A DNA stretch of 64,000 nucleotides, from positions 62,001-126,000 of the forward strand of contig NZ_LJTC01000013.1 of assembly GCF_001306915.1 (NCBI RefSeq). The letters are read 5' to 3'. Below, piece by piece: positions 27,523-35,466 of the stretch. The notes under the pieces were generated by a model that was given only the letters and a program-made list of their open reading frames with translations, searched no databases and was not told the origin of the DNA. Origin of the DNA: Pseudoalteromonas lipolytica (GTDB lineage Bacteria > Pseudomonadota > Gammaproteobacteria > Enterobacterales > Alteromonadaceae). How positions within the stretch are numbered: position 1 is the first letter of the stretch; each line of letters begins with the position of its first letter. Made by a program: the position numbers and the translations under genes.

Positions 27523-28723
27523 TGCTGGCATCATTTTTACCCTGTTAGCAATTGCGGTTATTTTATTTAAATGGGGTACGGTAAGGTGTGTTGGCGTCAC
27601 ACCGGTTAGAACGTTTACGTTCATTGCAATTTTATTTACATCGGGCCTAGATGTTGGCTTGATTATGTTTCCACTGACAGAGTTTGCAGGTTATGCAGAC
27701 ATAAAAGCAAGCCCAGAGTATGCGTTTGCCAATCCATTAGCCATCGAGTTTGGTTTTTGGGGCTTCTTGATCTGGGGATTTTATTTCCTTACGTGCTTTT
27801 ATTTCTGTGTAATAGAACCCAAAGTAAAATTCTTTGAAATTGCTTGGGTAAAACTAATTAATAACATCGTTATTATTGGTACATGCGCATTTACTGCATT
27901 TTTACTGCTGTCGAATTTACCTTGGTATTTGCCGTCGCTTGGTGATGGTGAGTCAATTATTCCGACATTCTACTTAATGGTGTTTGCAGCGATTTGTTTT
28001 GCTGTGTATTCGAGCACAGACATTAAGTATGTACGCTTTTTAAGCATTTCTACTACTTGGTTGTTTATCGCTTTAATCGCATTTATGTGGTTCGGTGCCT
28101 TTGTGGGTTCTGATGCACAAACATCAGCATTTGTTGATAACCTTGCGTTAATTGGCAGCTACTTTGGCAACATCAATGAGTTTGTATTACCACTAAATGA
28201 TTACCATGCCTTCTACCTGTTTTGGTGGTTTGCTTGGAGCATTATGATTGGTCAATTTACTTCGCGCTTTGTGGGTGGTTTAAAAACTTACCAAGTACTG
28301 GCAGCTATGTTGATTTTCCCGTCTATTCCAATCGCTATCTGGTTTAGTGTTTTGTATCAATACCATGAAGCGGGTATTGCAACTGCAGGCCTGAAAAACA
28401 TCGCTATGGTGTTTGTTGGTGTGGTGTTTGTGATCAACTCACTTGATTCTTTGATCCGTTTATACACAGATAACCTAAACTTAACGGTGAAACGTTTAGG
28501 TAAATTTAATTATATTGCCTTAAATGTGGTGGCGCTTTCATTGTTAACCCTGCTGTTTAAGTTCGACTTTTTACAGATCCAATGGGTTGGTGCGCTCGTT
28601 ATTGCATTATTTTTCGGCTGTGCTGCGTTTATTGGCTACAGCAAGTTAAAAACAGTGAAAAATATCGAAGGCTCACCAAAAGACAATAAATTAGATTACA
28701 CAAAAATAGAAACAGTTAGCTAG
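27506..28723 (+). CDS. Divergent BCCT-like transporter of the bet locus
   Basis: A 405-residue polytopic membrane protein with roughly ten helices. FTSGLDVGLIMFPLTEF near residue 45 resembles the glycine-rich substrate helix of BCCT choline/betaine carriers, and FYLFWWFAWSIMIGQFTSRF near 235 resembles their aromatic Trp-rich helix. The protein is shorter than BCCT carriers (usually 500-700) and the canonical motifs are altered, so the assignment is to a distant branch. The position after betA points to choline or another quaternary amine (inference). The ATG at 27506 has only the poly-G stretch as ribosome site; the better start at 27472 is one base out of frame. It precedes the porin gene by 11 bases. 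Confidence 0.7.
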   Translation: MTFWLSAGIIFTLLAIAVILFKWGTVRCVGVTPVRTFTFIAILFTSGLDVGLIMFPLTEFAGYADIKASPEYAFANPLAIEFGFWGFLIWGFYFLTCFYFCVIEPKVKFFEIAWVKLINNIVIIGTCAFTAFLLLSNLPWYLPSLGDGESIIPTFYLMVFAAICFAVYSSTDIKYVRFLSISTTWLFIALIAFMWFGAFVGSDAQTSAFVDNLALIGSYFGNINEFVLPLNDYHAFYLFWWFAWSIMIGQFTSRFVGGLKTYQVLAAMLIFPSIPIAIWFSVLYQYHEAGIATAGLKNIAMVFVGVVFVINSLDSLIRLYTDNLNLTVKRLGKFNYIALNVVALSLLTLLFKFDFLQIQWVGALVIALFFGCAAFIGYSKLKTVKNIEGSPKDNKLDYTKIETVS

Positions 28724-28734
28724 GGGAAACCAAC

Positions 28735-29442
28735 ATGACAACAAGACAAACAGTATTAGCAGCAGCGTTGCCATTGGCATTACTATCGACATCAGCCATG
28801 GCTGACTTATCGACTACGGTTACATTGGCATCAGATTACACCTTCAATGGTGTAAGCCAGACTCAGAATGATCCTGCAATTCAAGGTAGTTTAGATTACG
28901 CCTTTGCCGATTCAGGCATGTATGTAGGTACTTGGGCTTCAAATGTAGATTTTGGTGAAGGTACTGACATTGAGTGGGATGCTTATTTTGGTAACTATGC
29001 TGAGTTAACTGACGCCCTTAGTGTTGATTATGGTATTGCTTATTACTCTTACCATGGTGAAGATTACTCAAGCGACGGTAATTATTTTGAGACTTATGCA
29101 AAGTTTGGCTACACCAATAGTCTGGGTTTCACAGAACTTAACTTTTGGTACGCTTGGGATTATTTCGGTACCGATGCTGGACATGTAATTTCTATGCTTG
29201 CGCATACCTTTGAAATTGCCCCAAATCATGCAATTCGTGCCAGTTTTGATGTATCTAACTCATTAGATGGCAATAAGTTTGCTTGGGATGGTAATGATAA
29301 GTCATACAACCATTATCGTTTAGCCTATCAAACAAGCTTTGCAGGTTTTGATTTTGAGCTTGCTGGCGAAAATACCAGCCTAGACTGGGATACCGCAGAC
29401 GAGCGTATTGTTGCGTCTATTTCACGTAGCTTTGATTTATAA
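28735..29442 (+). CDS. TorF family putative outer-membrane porin
   Basis: A 235-residue exported protein (signal peptide ending STSAMA near residue 23) of amphipathic beta strands ending in an aromatic-hydrophobic pair, SFDL, as in outer-membrane barrels. The stretch LASDYTFNGVSQTQNDPAIQ followed by DYAFADSGMYVGTWASNVDF is characteristic of the family known as TorF or Gcw_chp. It follows the BCCT-like gene by 11 bases with a GGGGAAA ribosome site, so the two form a unit that may carry a quaternary amine across both membranes (inference). A strong terminator follows. Confidence 0.85.
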   Translation: MTTRQTVLAAALPLALLSTSAMADLSTTVTLASDYTFNGVSQTQNDPAIQGSLDYAFADSGMYVGTWASNVDFGEGTDIEWDAYFGNYAELTDALSVDYGIAYYSYHGEDYSSDGNYFETYAKFGYTNSLGFTELNFWYAWDYFGTDAGHVISMLAHTFEIAPNHAIRASFDVSNSLDGNKFAWDGNDKSYNHYRLAYQTSFAGFDFELAGENTSLDWDTADERIVASISRSFDL

Positions 29443-29468
29443 GTAGCGTTTTATAGTACGGCTTTAAT

Positions 29469-29499
29469 AAAACGGCTAACCTTCGTTAGCCGTTTTTTT
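29469..29499 (+). terminator. Terminator of the bet locus
   Basis: A 12-bp perfect stem, AAAACGGCTAAC (29469-29480) with GTTAGCCGTTTT (29485-29496), a CTTC tetraloop and a T-run. Confidence 0.92.
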
Positions 29500-29517
29500 A
29501 TGCTTAGAATATGGGTA

Positions 29518-29733
29518 TTAAATCTCTTCGCCTTCGTGTTGCATCGCTAAATCATCAAGCTCTGCAAGGGTGTAATCAAAGCCACTATTATCGACTTCGT
29601 AACGTATTTTCACGCCATAACCACCTTGGCAAAGACTCGCAGTGACCTTAGCCACTGACCAATGCTTAAGCTTGTTTAAAAACCGATTGGCGGTTTGCTG
29701 TGAGTCAAAGCGATAACTGACTTGCGATTCCAT
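29518..29733 (-). CDS. Small conserved-looking hypothetical protein
   Basis: A 71-residue soluble protein; family not recognised. The pattern SYRFDSQQTANRFLNKLKHW, then KVTASLCQGGYGVKIRYEV, suggests a small alpha/beta fold with a helix followed by strands, and it has an acidic tail. A purine-rich site (AAAAGAG) directly precedes the ATG. It ends near the bet terminator and has the same orientation as the dienelactone hydrolase gene, which lies upstream, 48 bases away. Confidence 0.6.
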   Translation of the reverse strand: MESQVSYRFDSQQTANRFLNKLKHWSVAKVTASLCQGGYGVKIRYEVDNSGFDYTLAELDDLAMQHEGEEI

Positions 29734-29781
29734 CTCTTTTCTAGCCTAAAATTTTTTCGAGAGTGTATGAAATTGCTCTGT

Positions 29782-30672
29782 TTAAATCAATTGCTCATTG
29801 AAAAACGCCAATGTGCGTTGCCATGACAGCTCCGCCTGTTTTTCATCATAACGAGAGGTAGAGTCGTTATGAAAACCATGATTTGCCTGTTCATACATAT
29901 GCATAGTATAAGGCACTTGATGTGCTTTTAAGTCGCTCTCGTATTCTGGCCACGTTGCATTAACGCGTTTATCAAATTCAGCTAAGTGTACAAGTAGCGG
30001 GGCTTTGATATTTTGTCTGAGTTCTTTAACGGCTGGAGTGCCGTAATAGGGCACGCCCGCATTGATTAGTTTGCTATCAACGGCTGCTAGGTAGTTAACC
30101 ATATAACCACCAAAGCAAAAGCCTACCGCACCGAGTTTGCCATTACTATTTGGGTGTCTTTTTATGTATTCAGCTGCGGCAATAAAGTCTTGTTGGATTT
30201 TTTCTTTATCCATAGAGCGCTGCATTGCGCGACCTTCATCGTCATTGCCAGGGTAGCCACCAAGAGGGTGTAATGCATCTGGCGCAAAGGCAATAAATCC
30301 AGCTTTGGCAAGGCGGCGAGCAACATCTTTAATATAAGGGTTTAAGCCTCTGTTTTCGTGGATCACTAACACTAATGGGTGCTTACCCGTTAAATTAGCA
30401 GGTTCGACTAAATAACCTTTACCTTCGCCGTGACCTTTAAACGAGTCAAAGGCTTTATAGCTGGCTTTGATATCAGGGTCATTAAAGGACACTTGCTCAG
30501 CTAATGCGTAGTTTGGCAGTAAAGCGCTACTTAGCATTGCCATTGAATAACCAAGGGCGACTAAGCCACCTAGCTTTTTCATAAAGGTACGGCGGTCCAT
30601 CAAGCCATGGGCGTATTCATCGTACCAATCGAAAGCTTCTTGGGGAATGTGATTGTGGCGTTGCTCAGTCAT
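29782..30672 (-). CDS. Tat-exported dienelactone hydrolase family protein
   Basis: Alpha/beta-hydrolase of 296 residues. The twin-arginine motif MDRRTFMKKLG (residues 26-36), with a hydrophobic stretch to an ALA site near 58, predicts folded export through the Tat pathway. A hydrophilic 25-residue head precedes the motif. The nucleophile elbow is GFCFGGY, with Cys as in dienelactone hydrolases; HGFH near the C-terminus is the catalytic His. The physiological ester substrate is unknown; a periplasmic location is unusual for pathway dienelactone hydrolases but common among these YghX-like proteins. Confidence 0.88.
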   Translation of the reverse strand: MTEQRHNHIPQEAFDWYDEYAHGLMDRRTFMKKLGGLVALGYSMAMLSSALLPNYALAEQVSFNDPDIKASYKAFDSFKGHGEGKGYLVEPANLTGKHPLVLVIHENRGLNPYIKDVARRLAKAGFIAFAPDALHPLGGYPGNDDEGRAMQRSMDKEKIQQDFIAAAEYIKRHPNSNGKLGAVGFCFGGYMVNYLAAVDSKLINAGVPYYGTPAVKELRQNIKAPLLVHLAEFDKRVNATWPEYESDLKAHQVPYTMHMYEQANHGFHNDSTSRYDEKQAELSWQRTLAFFNEQLI

Positions 30673-30720
30673 ACTTATATCCTTTAAAAACGAGTTAGGT
30701 TTATAACTTTAGCTGAAATA

Positions 30721-31872
30721 TCAGCGATTAACAGCCAGTTGCTTTGTTTGTATTACCATATCCATAAAGCGGCGCTGCCAAATAGCCTTAAAGGCTTTGT
30801 TAAATAGGTATAAAAATATTAGCGGCATTAATAACAGCTTTAAAATTAGTAGAGACAAGATATTCAAAAAGTCGATGAATAAGTCTTCGACGGCTGCCAC
30901 CATGTTGCTAATGCCAGAGGTGACGGTATCGATAATTTTGCTCACTTGCGATGATTGGTCTTGGTTAAGTGATGCATTTAAGTTTTCTAGTTGTTCGTTT
31001 AAGGCGTCTTTGTCTAGGTTCAGCTGTCTTTGCTGGTTTAGTACCGCATTAAACTGCGCTGTTAATTGCTGCTTTTTATCAAGTAATGGCTTGGCTTGTT
31101 CAAGCTCAGTAAAGGTCAGTCGCTCAGACAAGCTGCGAGTTGCTTGAATCGCTTCTATTTGGCTATCGACCTCTGTTAGCTTAACTTTGAGTTCTGTCGC
31201 TTGCTGGTGGTTCTTAATCTGCTGCTCATTTAATAGAGAGAGCTTGTCGAAGATGGTTTGTTTTTCACTATCGACCTCGGCCTTTAGCTTGGCAGATAAG
31301 GCCGAGGTATTATTTGCACTGCTATTCACTGTCTCGACTTTCTCGCTCACCAGCTCACTTTGCTGGTTAATTTGCTCATCTAAGAATATCTGGCTGACGA
31401 GGCCTGTTGTCAGCACCACCGCAGGCACTAAAAAGCGAATTAAAATCAGGCTTGCCATAATCTTATGACGTAAGTTAGGTAAATAGTTACGCCATTCACA
31501 GATAAAGTAAGCGACGACCGAAACAGTAAAAACACCACTAAAAATAACCCCAGAAGAAATGGTGTATAAAATGCGCTGTAAAAATAACGAGCCTATTGCA
31601 AGGCGCATAGCATCCGACATGTATTCAGCTAGGTCATTTACTGGGTCGAGTAGTTGTGCAGGTTGAATACTGGCAATACCAATGCCCACTTCGGCTGATT
31701 GCAATAGCGATATAGCAGCATTAACTGTACGAGATGAAGCATACACTAGGGTTGATTGTACAAGGGCGCTGTCGATAAAGCGCATAATGAAATGGTTATA
31801 ATGCTCTAGCCAACAAAGAAGTAGCAGTATTGTAAGAGATAAATACTTGATAATATGTTGTTTAGTTAGCAT
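30721..31872 (-). CDS. Inner-membrane protein with long periplasmic or cytoplasmic coiled coil
   Basis: A 383-residue protein of no family I recognise. Residues 10-25, about 90-125 and 142-165 are hydrophobic; residues 165-305 form a long Gln/Leu/Glu-rich coiled coil (for example KLKAEVDSEKQTIFDKLSLL); and a strongly hydrophobic segment at about 335-365 precedes a basic tail. Two membrane domains are thus bridged by a coiled coil. It stands alone between the dienelactone hydrolase and the divergent MarR gene. Role unknown. Confidence 0.65.
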   Translation of the reverse strand: MLTKQHIIKYLSLTILLLLCWLEHYNHFIMRFIDSALVQSTLVYASSRTVNAAISLLQSAEVGIGIASIQPAQLLDPVNDLAEYMSDAMRLAIGSLFLQRILYTISSGVIFSGVFTVSVVAYFICEWRNYLPNLRHKIMASLILIRFLVPAVVLTTGLVSQIFLDEQINQQSELVSEKVETVNSSANNTSALSAKLKAEVDSEKQTIFDKLSLLNEQQIKNHQQATELKVKLTEVDSQIEAIQATRSLSERLTFTELEQAKPLLDKKQQLTAQFNAVLNQQRQLNLDKDALNEQLENLNASLNQDQSSQVSKIIDTVTSGISNMVAAVEDLFIDFLNILSLLILKLLLMPLIFLYLFNKAFKAIWQRRFMDMVIQTKQLAVNR

Positions 31873-31968
31873 AACGCCCCCGACAGTTAGTACGTTTCTT
31901 CACGCTACACTATTCATAGCCGTTGAAGCAATCTAATAGGATTGAATTATTTTGCCGATTAACTGTCT

Positions 31969-31984
31969 ATGAATTGCTATTCAT
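31969..31984. promoter_or_regulatory. Candidate MarR-type operator
   Basis: Inverted repeat ATGAAT-TGCT-ATTCAT, 15 bases before the marR start. A related ATTCATAG copy is at 31912-31919 and a second partial inverted repeat, CAATC-N6-GATTG, is at 31929-31944. MarR genes are commonly autoregulated from such palindromes. Confidence 0.4.
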
Positions 31985-31999
31985 CGCTTTAGAGGAAAT

Positions 32000-32464
32000 A
32001 TGAAAGAACCTGCATCAATTGGCCAGTGCTGTATTGAAGATTTAGATCCCGTGCAAGACTTAGGTCGCTTAGTCTCTTATTTACGTTCAAATCTGGTGAC
32101 TCATCTTGATAATGCGTTAGAGGATAAAGAGCTAACCTCGGCTCAGTACATCGTGGTTGTGCTACTTGCACGCGGTAAAGTAAATACCTTGGCTGAGCTT
32201 TGTGAGCACATGGTGTATGACCGTGGTGCCATGAGTCGATTACTTTCTCGTTTAGAAGACAAGGGCTTAGTTGCTAAGAAGCAGTCAGTTGAAGATCGCC
32301 GTTCAACTCTTTTATGCCTCACAGAAAAAGGCCAACAGCTCTACCCGGAAATTTTACCCACTGTAAATGATATCTATCGCAAAGCACTCACAGGCTTCTC
32401 TGATGATGAGCAAAAGCAACTCGCAAGCTTACTATTTAGAGCAATTCATAATTTAAAAGCATAA
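32000..32464 (+). CDS. MarR family transcriptional regulator
   Basis: A 154-residue winged-helix regulator. The core LAELCEHMVYDRGAMSRLLS (recognition helix) and the wing KKQSVEDRRSTLLCLTEKG are typical of MarR. A GAGG site precedes the ATG. It is divergent from the coiled-coil membrane protein gene and followed by the kinase-like gene after 86 bases. Regulated genes unknown; the divergent neighbour is the simplest candidate. Confidence 0.9.
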   Translation: MKEPASIGQCCIEDLDPVQDLGRLVSYLRSNLVTHLDNALEDKELTSAQYIVVVLLARGKVNTLAELCEHMVYDRGAMSRLLSRLEDKGLVAKKQSVEDRRSTLLCLTEKGQQLYPEILPTVNDIYRKALTGFSDDEQKQLASLLFRAIHNLKA

Positions 32465-32550
32465 ATTTCTCTAAGCGGTACATTGTCGCTGTAGATGCAT
32501 TTTGATAATATAGTTGCCTAGGCATTTAATTTTAACAAGTCCGGGTTGTT

Positions 32551-33300
32551 ATGTTTGAATCATCTTTGCTTGCGCAGCTTCACGCTCAATTTCCAGCTCA
32601 TCAATTTAGCCCAGAAGGTTTGTCGGTTGTTCACACAGGCCGCTTTGCCAATGCCATTGTTTATCGTTATAAAGACGCGCAATTTGATCTAATTATTAAA
32701 GACTTTCAGCACAGCCCGTGGTGGGTGAGAAAAACCATCGCGCCGCTATTTATCAATCAAGAGTACAAGGGGCTGGCACGCCTGCAAGACGTAGACGGAG
32801 TGGTCGATAACTTTTGTCGTTTGTCATCAATTGCCATCGCTTATGATTTTATTGAAGGCACGCCACTTCGCCAGCTTGCCTTGCAACAGCAGCATTTACC
32901 GGGTGATTTCTTTAAAGAGTTTGAGCGTTTGGTAGCAAAAATGCATCGCCGCGGGGTGGTGCATCTGGATTTACGTAATTTGGGAAATGTGATTTGTTCA
33001 AAAGATGGCAAGCCTTATATTATTGATTTTCAGTCAGCGATTCGCTTTGCACGCTTTCCGCGCTGGTTACAGCGTTTTATGCGTGGTGCCGATATGAGTG
33101 GGGTTTATAAGGCGTGGCAGAAGTTAGCCAAAGACTCGTTACCGCAAGCAAAGGCGGATTATTTGCATGACTTTAATCATGTGCGTAAGCGTTGGATTTT
33201 TAAAGGTTATCCGATTCAACGTGCCTATTTGTGGTGTAGCGGAGCAGTTACTCAGATTCTTAATTCTGAATTTGTTCGCAGTATATTAGATAGATTGTAA
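32551..33300 (+). CDS. Protein-kinase-like (RIO/KdkA-type fold) protein
   Basis: A 249-residue soluble protein of the kinase-like fold. The catalytic loop VVHLDLRNLGNVI (HxDxxxxN, around residues 137-149) and the metal-binding IIDFQSAIRF (around 157, DFQ instead of DFG) are intact. IIKDF near residue 50 may provide the ATP Lys. Basic and aromatic residues in the C-terminal part (FPRWLQRFMRG) suggest membrane or lipid contact, as for sugar kinases of lipopolysaccharide such as KdkA. Substrate unknown. The gene is monocistronic or a partner of marR. Confidence 0.75.
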   Translation: MFESSLLAQLHAQFPAHQFSPEGLSVVHTGRFANAIVYRYKDAQFDLIIKDFQHSPWWVRKTIAPLFINQEYKGLARLQDVDGVVDNFCRLSSIAIAYDFIEGTPLRQLALQQQHLPGDFFKEFERLVAKMHRRGVVHLDLRNLGNVICSKDGKPYIIDFQSAIRFARFPRWLQRFMRGADMSGVYKAWQKLAKDSLPQAKADYLHDFNHVRKRWIFKGYPIQRAYLWCSGAVTQILNSEFVRSILDRL

Positions 33301-33321
33301 AAAGCGCGCTTGCACGCGCTT
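33296..33321 (-). terminator. Terminator downstream of GH43 gene
   Basis: A 7-bp stem, AAGCGCG (33302-33308) with CGCGCTT (33315-33321). On the minus strand a run of T follows (33301-33297), so it serves the GH43 gene. Confidence 0.7.
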
Positions 33322-33332
33322 AGTGGGGAGAA

Positions 33333-34745
33333 CTAGTATTTAGGCCAACCGTTTGCATCCCAATTCAGGGTGCTGATGAGCAATTTAGGGGTGCCATTGT
33401 CACCTGCATCATAGGCATGACGAACAATCACATCGGTATTTAAAATGTCTTGTCCCCCTGGACCTACCCATTGGCTGTTACCCGCATCTAGAATGCTACC
33501 GCCGCTAGCTAGCATGTCGGTGCCATTTTTATCTAGGTATGGGCCGCGAATGTCACTAGAGCGACCATATGCAATACGGTAAGTACTATTCGTGCCATCA
33601 CAGCATTTGCCAACTGAAACAAACAAATAGTAATAGCCTTGGCGATACACTATGGTAGGCGCTTCGATGCCACCAGAGCGACTTGCTAAAGAGTAGATTT
33701 GACCAAATGGTTTCATGGTCATTGGGTTAATACGCGTTAGTTTAATACCCGAATTCCATGAACCAAAGGCAAGCCAAGGTGCACCATCTTTTGCCACCAC
33801 AAGATCAGGGTCAATGGCGTTATAATTATTGCTATTGGTCGTGTTAATGACTAAACCATCATCACGCCAATCACCGGCTGCTACACTGCTTGCTGATGTA
33901 AGGCCAATAGCGCTAACACGTGAACCAAAGGTCGAAATCGAATAATAAAGCCAGCTACGACCATTGTAGCTTTTTAATTCAGGCGCCCAGACATCAATTC
34001 CATCATGATCTGGCACATAGTTGCTCCACCAGCTTAAACCATTTGAGAAAATCGGTTGCGCATCATTCCAATCTACACCGTTACTTGAATATTTACCGTA
34101 GATACCAGGGCCTGTTTGAAAAACCCACCAAGTGCCATTTTCATAGCCAAGGGTAGGATCGTGGGTGACTAAATTACCAGTAAGTGGCCAGTGATCTGCT
34201 GCGCCATTGGTTGTGGATGGATCCCAAGGGGTTGATTCAACATTAGCAAGCTTGGTTAGCTGCCACTGCTGTGCATCGCTGCCGTTGTAGCTCCACTGGC
34301 TAATATTTGCGCCATCGTTGCCATCAAAAGCATAAAGGTCGAGTGCCTTACCACTGTGATCGTTAATGAAGCTGTAATAGCCGCTACCTTCATCATTAAT
34401 TTGCCAGTGTTGGCTGGCAACATCAGCATACTCATATTGCACCACATTACCGCCATCAGCAGTCGAGAAGTCAAACACTTCGAGGGCTTTACCACTGTTT
34501 AAGTTAATAACCGAATAGTTGCTGCCACCTATGTTAGTGATTAACCAGCGCTGGGTGTCGTGATTAGTGTCAGCCCACTGACTAACATTCGCACCATCGT
34601 TGGTTTGCGCGCTGGCTACTTCAACAAATTTAGCACTGTACTTTGATTTAATGGTGTATACGCCATTATCAATCGCATAAGCATTGGGCAGTATGAGTGT
34701 TGCTGCCAAGCTGAGTGCAGCTAGGGCTTTTTTTGAAAGTATCAT
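33333..34745 (-). CDS. Secreted GH43 arabinan hydrolase with N-terminal ricin-type lectin domain
   Basis: Extracellular endo-1,5-alpha-L-arabinanase-type enzyme of 470 residues. A signal peptide (to about residue 24, ANA/YA) is followed by a ricin-type CBM13 domain (about 28-165) with three QxW-like repeats (QRWLITN, QHWQIND, QQWQLTK), and then a five-bladed propeller with the GH43 residues: Asp in THDPTL, Asp in AIDPDLV and Glu in GIEAPTI. There is no anchor and no TonB or SusCD partner nearby. It is a lone degradative gene, probably for algal or plant arabinan (inference). The upstream gap carries a palindrome that could be its operator. Confidence 0.9.
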   Translation of the reverse strand: MILSKKALAALSLAATLILPNAYAIDNGVYTIKSKYSAKFVEVASAQTNDGANVSQWADTNHDTQRWLITNIGGSNYSVINLNSGKALEVFDFSTADGGNVVQYEYADVASQHWQINDEGSGYYSFINDHSGKALDLYAFDGNDGANISQWSYNGSDAQQWQLTKLANVESTPWDPSTTNGAADHWPLTGNLVTHDPTLGYENGTWWVFQTGPGIYGKYSSNGVDWNDAQPIFSNGLSWWSNYVPDHDGIDVWAPELKSYNGRSWLYYSISTFGSRVSAIGLTSASSVAAGDWRDDGLVINTTNSNNYNAIDPDLVVAKDGAPWLAFGSWNSGIKLTRINPMTMKPFGQIYSLASRSGGIEAPTIVYRQGYYYLFVSVGKCCDGTNSTYRIAYGRSSDIRGPYLDKNGTDMLASGGSILDAGNSQWVGPGGQDILNTDVIVRHAYDAGDNGTPKLLISTLNWDANGWPKY

Positions 34746-34874
34746 TTTGTCTCCAAATCATTGTTATTGAGCTTTCCTTGTGTGTTCTGCTCCTTGGATG
34801 AGTTTTGATCAACACCAATTAATTAAGAGTAATGGTGCAAATGAAAACCATTTATAATACTTTATTATATTATT

Positions 34875-34888
34875 ACCTTTGTAAAGGT
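34875..34888. promoter_or_regulatory. Palindrome in GH43 promoter region
   Basis: Inverted repeat ACCTTT-GT-AAAGGT, about 130 bases upstream of the GH43 start, in a very AT-rich 250-base gap. It could be a regulator site; no regulator gene is adjacent. Confidence 0.35.
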
Positions 34889-34964
34889 TAATGGTAAAAA
34901 TAATTAACAAAAATTTTACCTTCAACTGTTTTGGAAGGGACTTTAGTGTTTAGCTGAGATACAA

Positions 34965-34989
34965 AAAAGCCACTCAGTGAGTGGCTTTT
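34965..34989 (-). terminator. Terminator of the PepSY gene pair
   Basis: An 11-bp stem, AAAAGCCACTC (34965-34975) with GAGTGGCTTTT (34979-34989), 3-nt loop and T-run on the minus strand, six bases beyond the stop at 34996. Confidence 0.88.
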
Positions 34990-34995
34990 CGGATG

Positions 34996-35466
34996 TTATT
35001 GAGTAATAAACTGGCTGGGAATATCCCATTTGAGGGTATGCAGTTGGCCTTGCCAAGTTTGGATGGTGATCCACAGTTTATCATCTGCTGATATGGTTTT
35101 AGGAGCTATTGCGTGGGCGTGCTGACCATGATTGGTGCCATGCATTATGCCTTCTTCATCTTTAGCAAACTCCGTTAGTGCTAAAGGCGCTTGGCCAATA
35201 TTTAAATACGCCTGTCGAACATTGCTTATGTCACCTTGATTAAAGGCGATAAAGAAATCCTTCACATACTCATTGTGGTGTGAGTACGGGGCATCTTCAT
35301 TTAGCGGCATCGGGGCGATTTTAAATTCGCCCGCTTGTTGCTCTTGCCAAAGTGCAGGAAACTGAGGGTTTAATGACTGATAAATAAACCATACAGGTAA
35401 AGCCAGTACCACAGCATGTAAAACATACTTTTTACGTTGCCACCAAGTTGCTTGTAAACGAGCCAT
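34996..35466 (-). CDS. Membrane-anchored hypothetical protein paired with PepSY protein
   Basis: A 156-residue protein with a single N-terminal hydrophobic segment (about residues 13-27) after a basic head (RLQATWWQRKKY), so it should be anchored in the inner membrane facing the periplasm. The periplasmic part has several His (HHNEY, HGTNHGQHAHA), which could bind metal. No family recognised. It shares one base with the stop of the PepSY gene (TAATG), so translation is coupled and a joint role in iron uptake or reduction is likely (inference). Confidence 0.75.
   Translation of the reverse strand: MARLQATWWQRKKYVLHAVVLALPVWFIYQSLNPQFPALWQEQQAGEFKIAPMPLNEDAPYSHHNEYVKDFFIAFNQGDISNVRQAYLNIGQAPLALTEFAKDEEGIMHGTNHGQHAHAIAPKTISADDKLWITIQTWQGQLHTLKWDIPSQFITQ

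Noticed and set aside
27500..28723. The BCCT-like gene as an ordinary full-length BCCT carrier
   Set aside because: It is at least 100 residues short and the usual motifs are altered; I keep it as a divergent relative.
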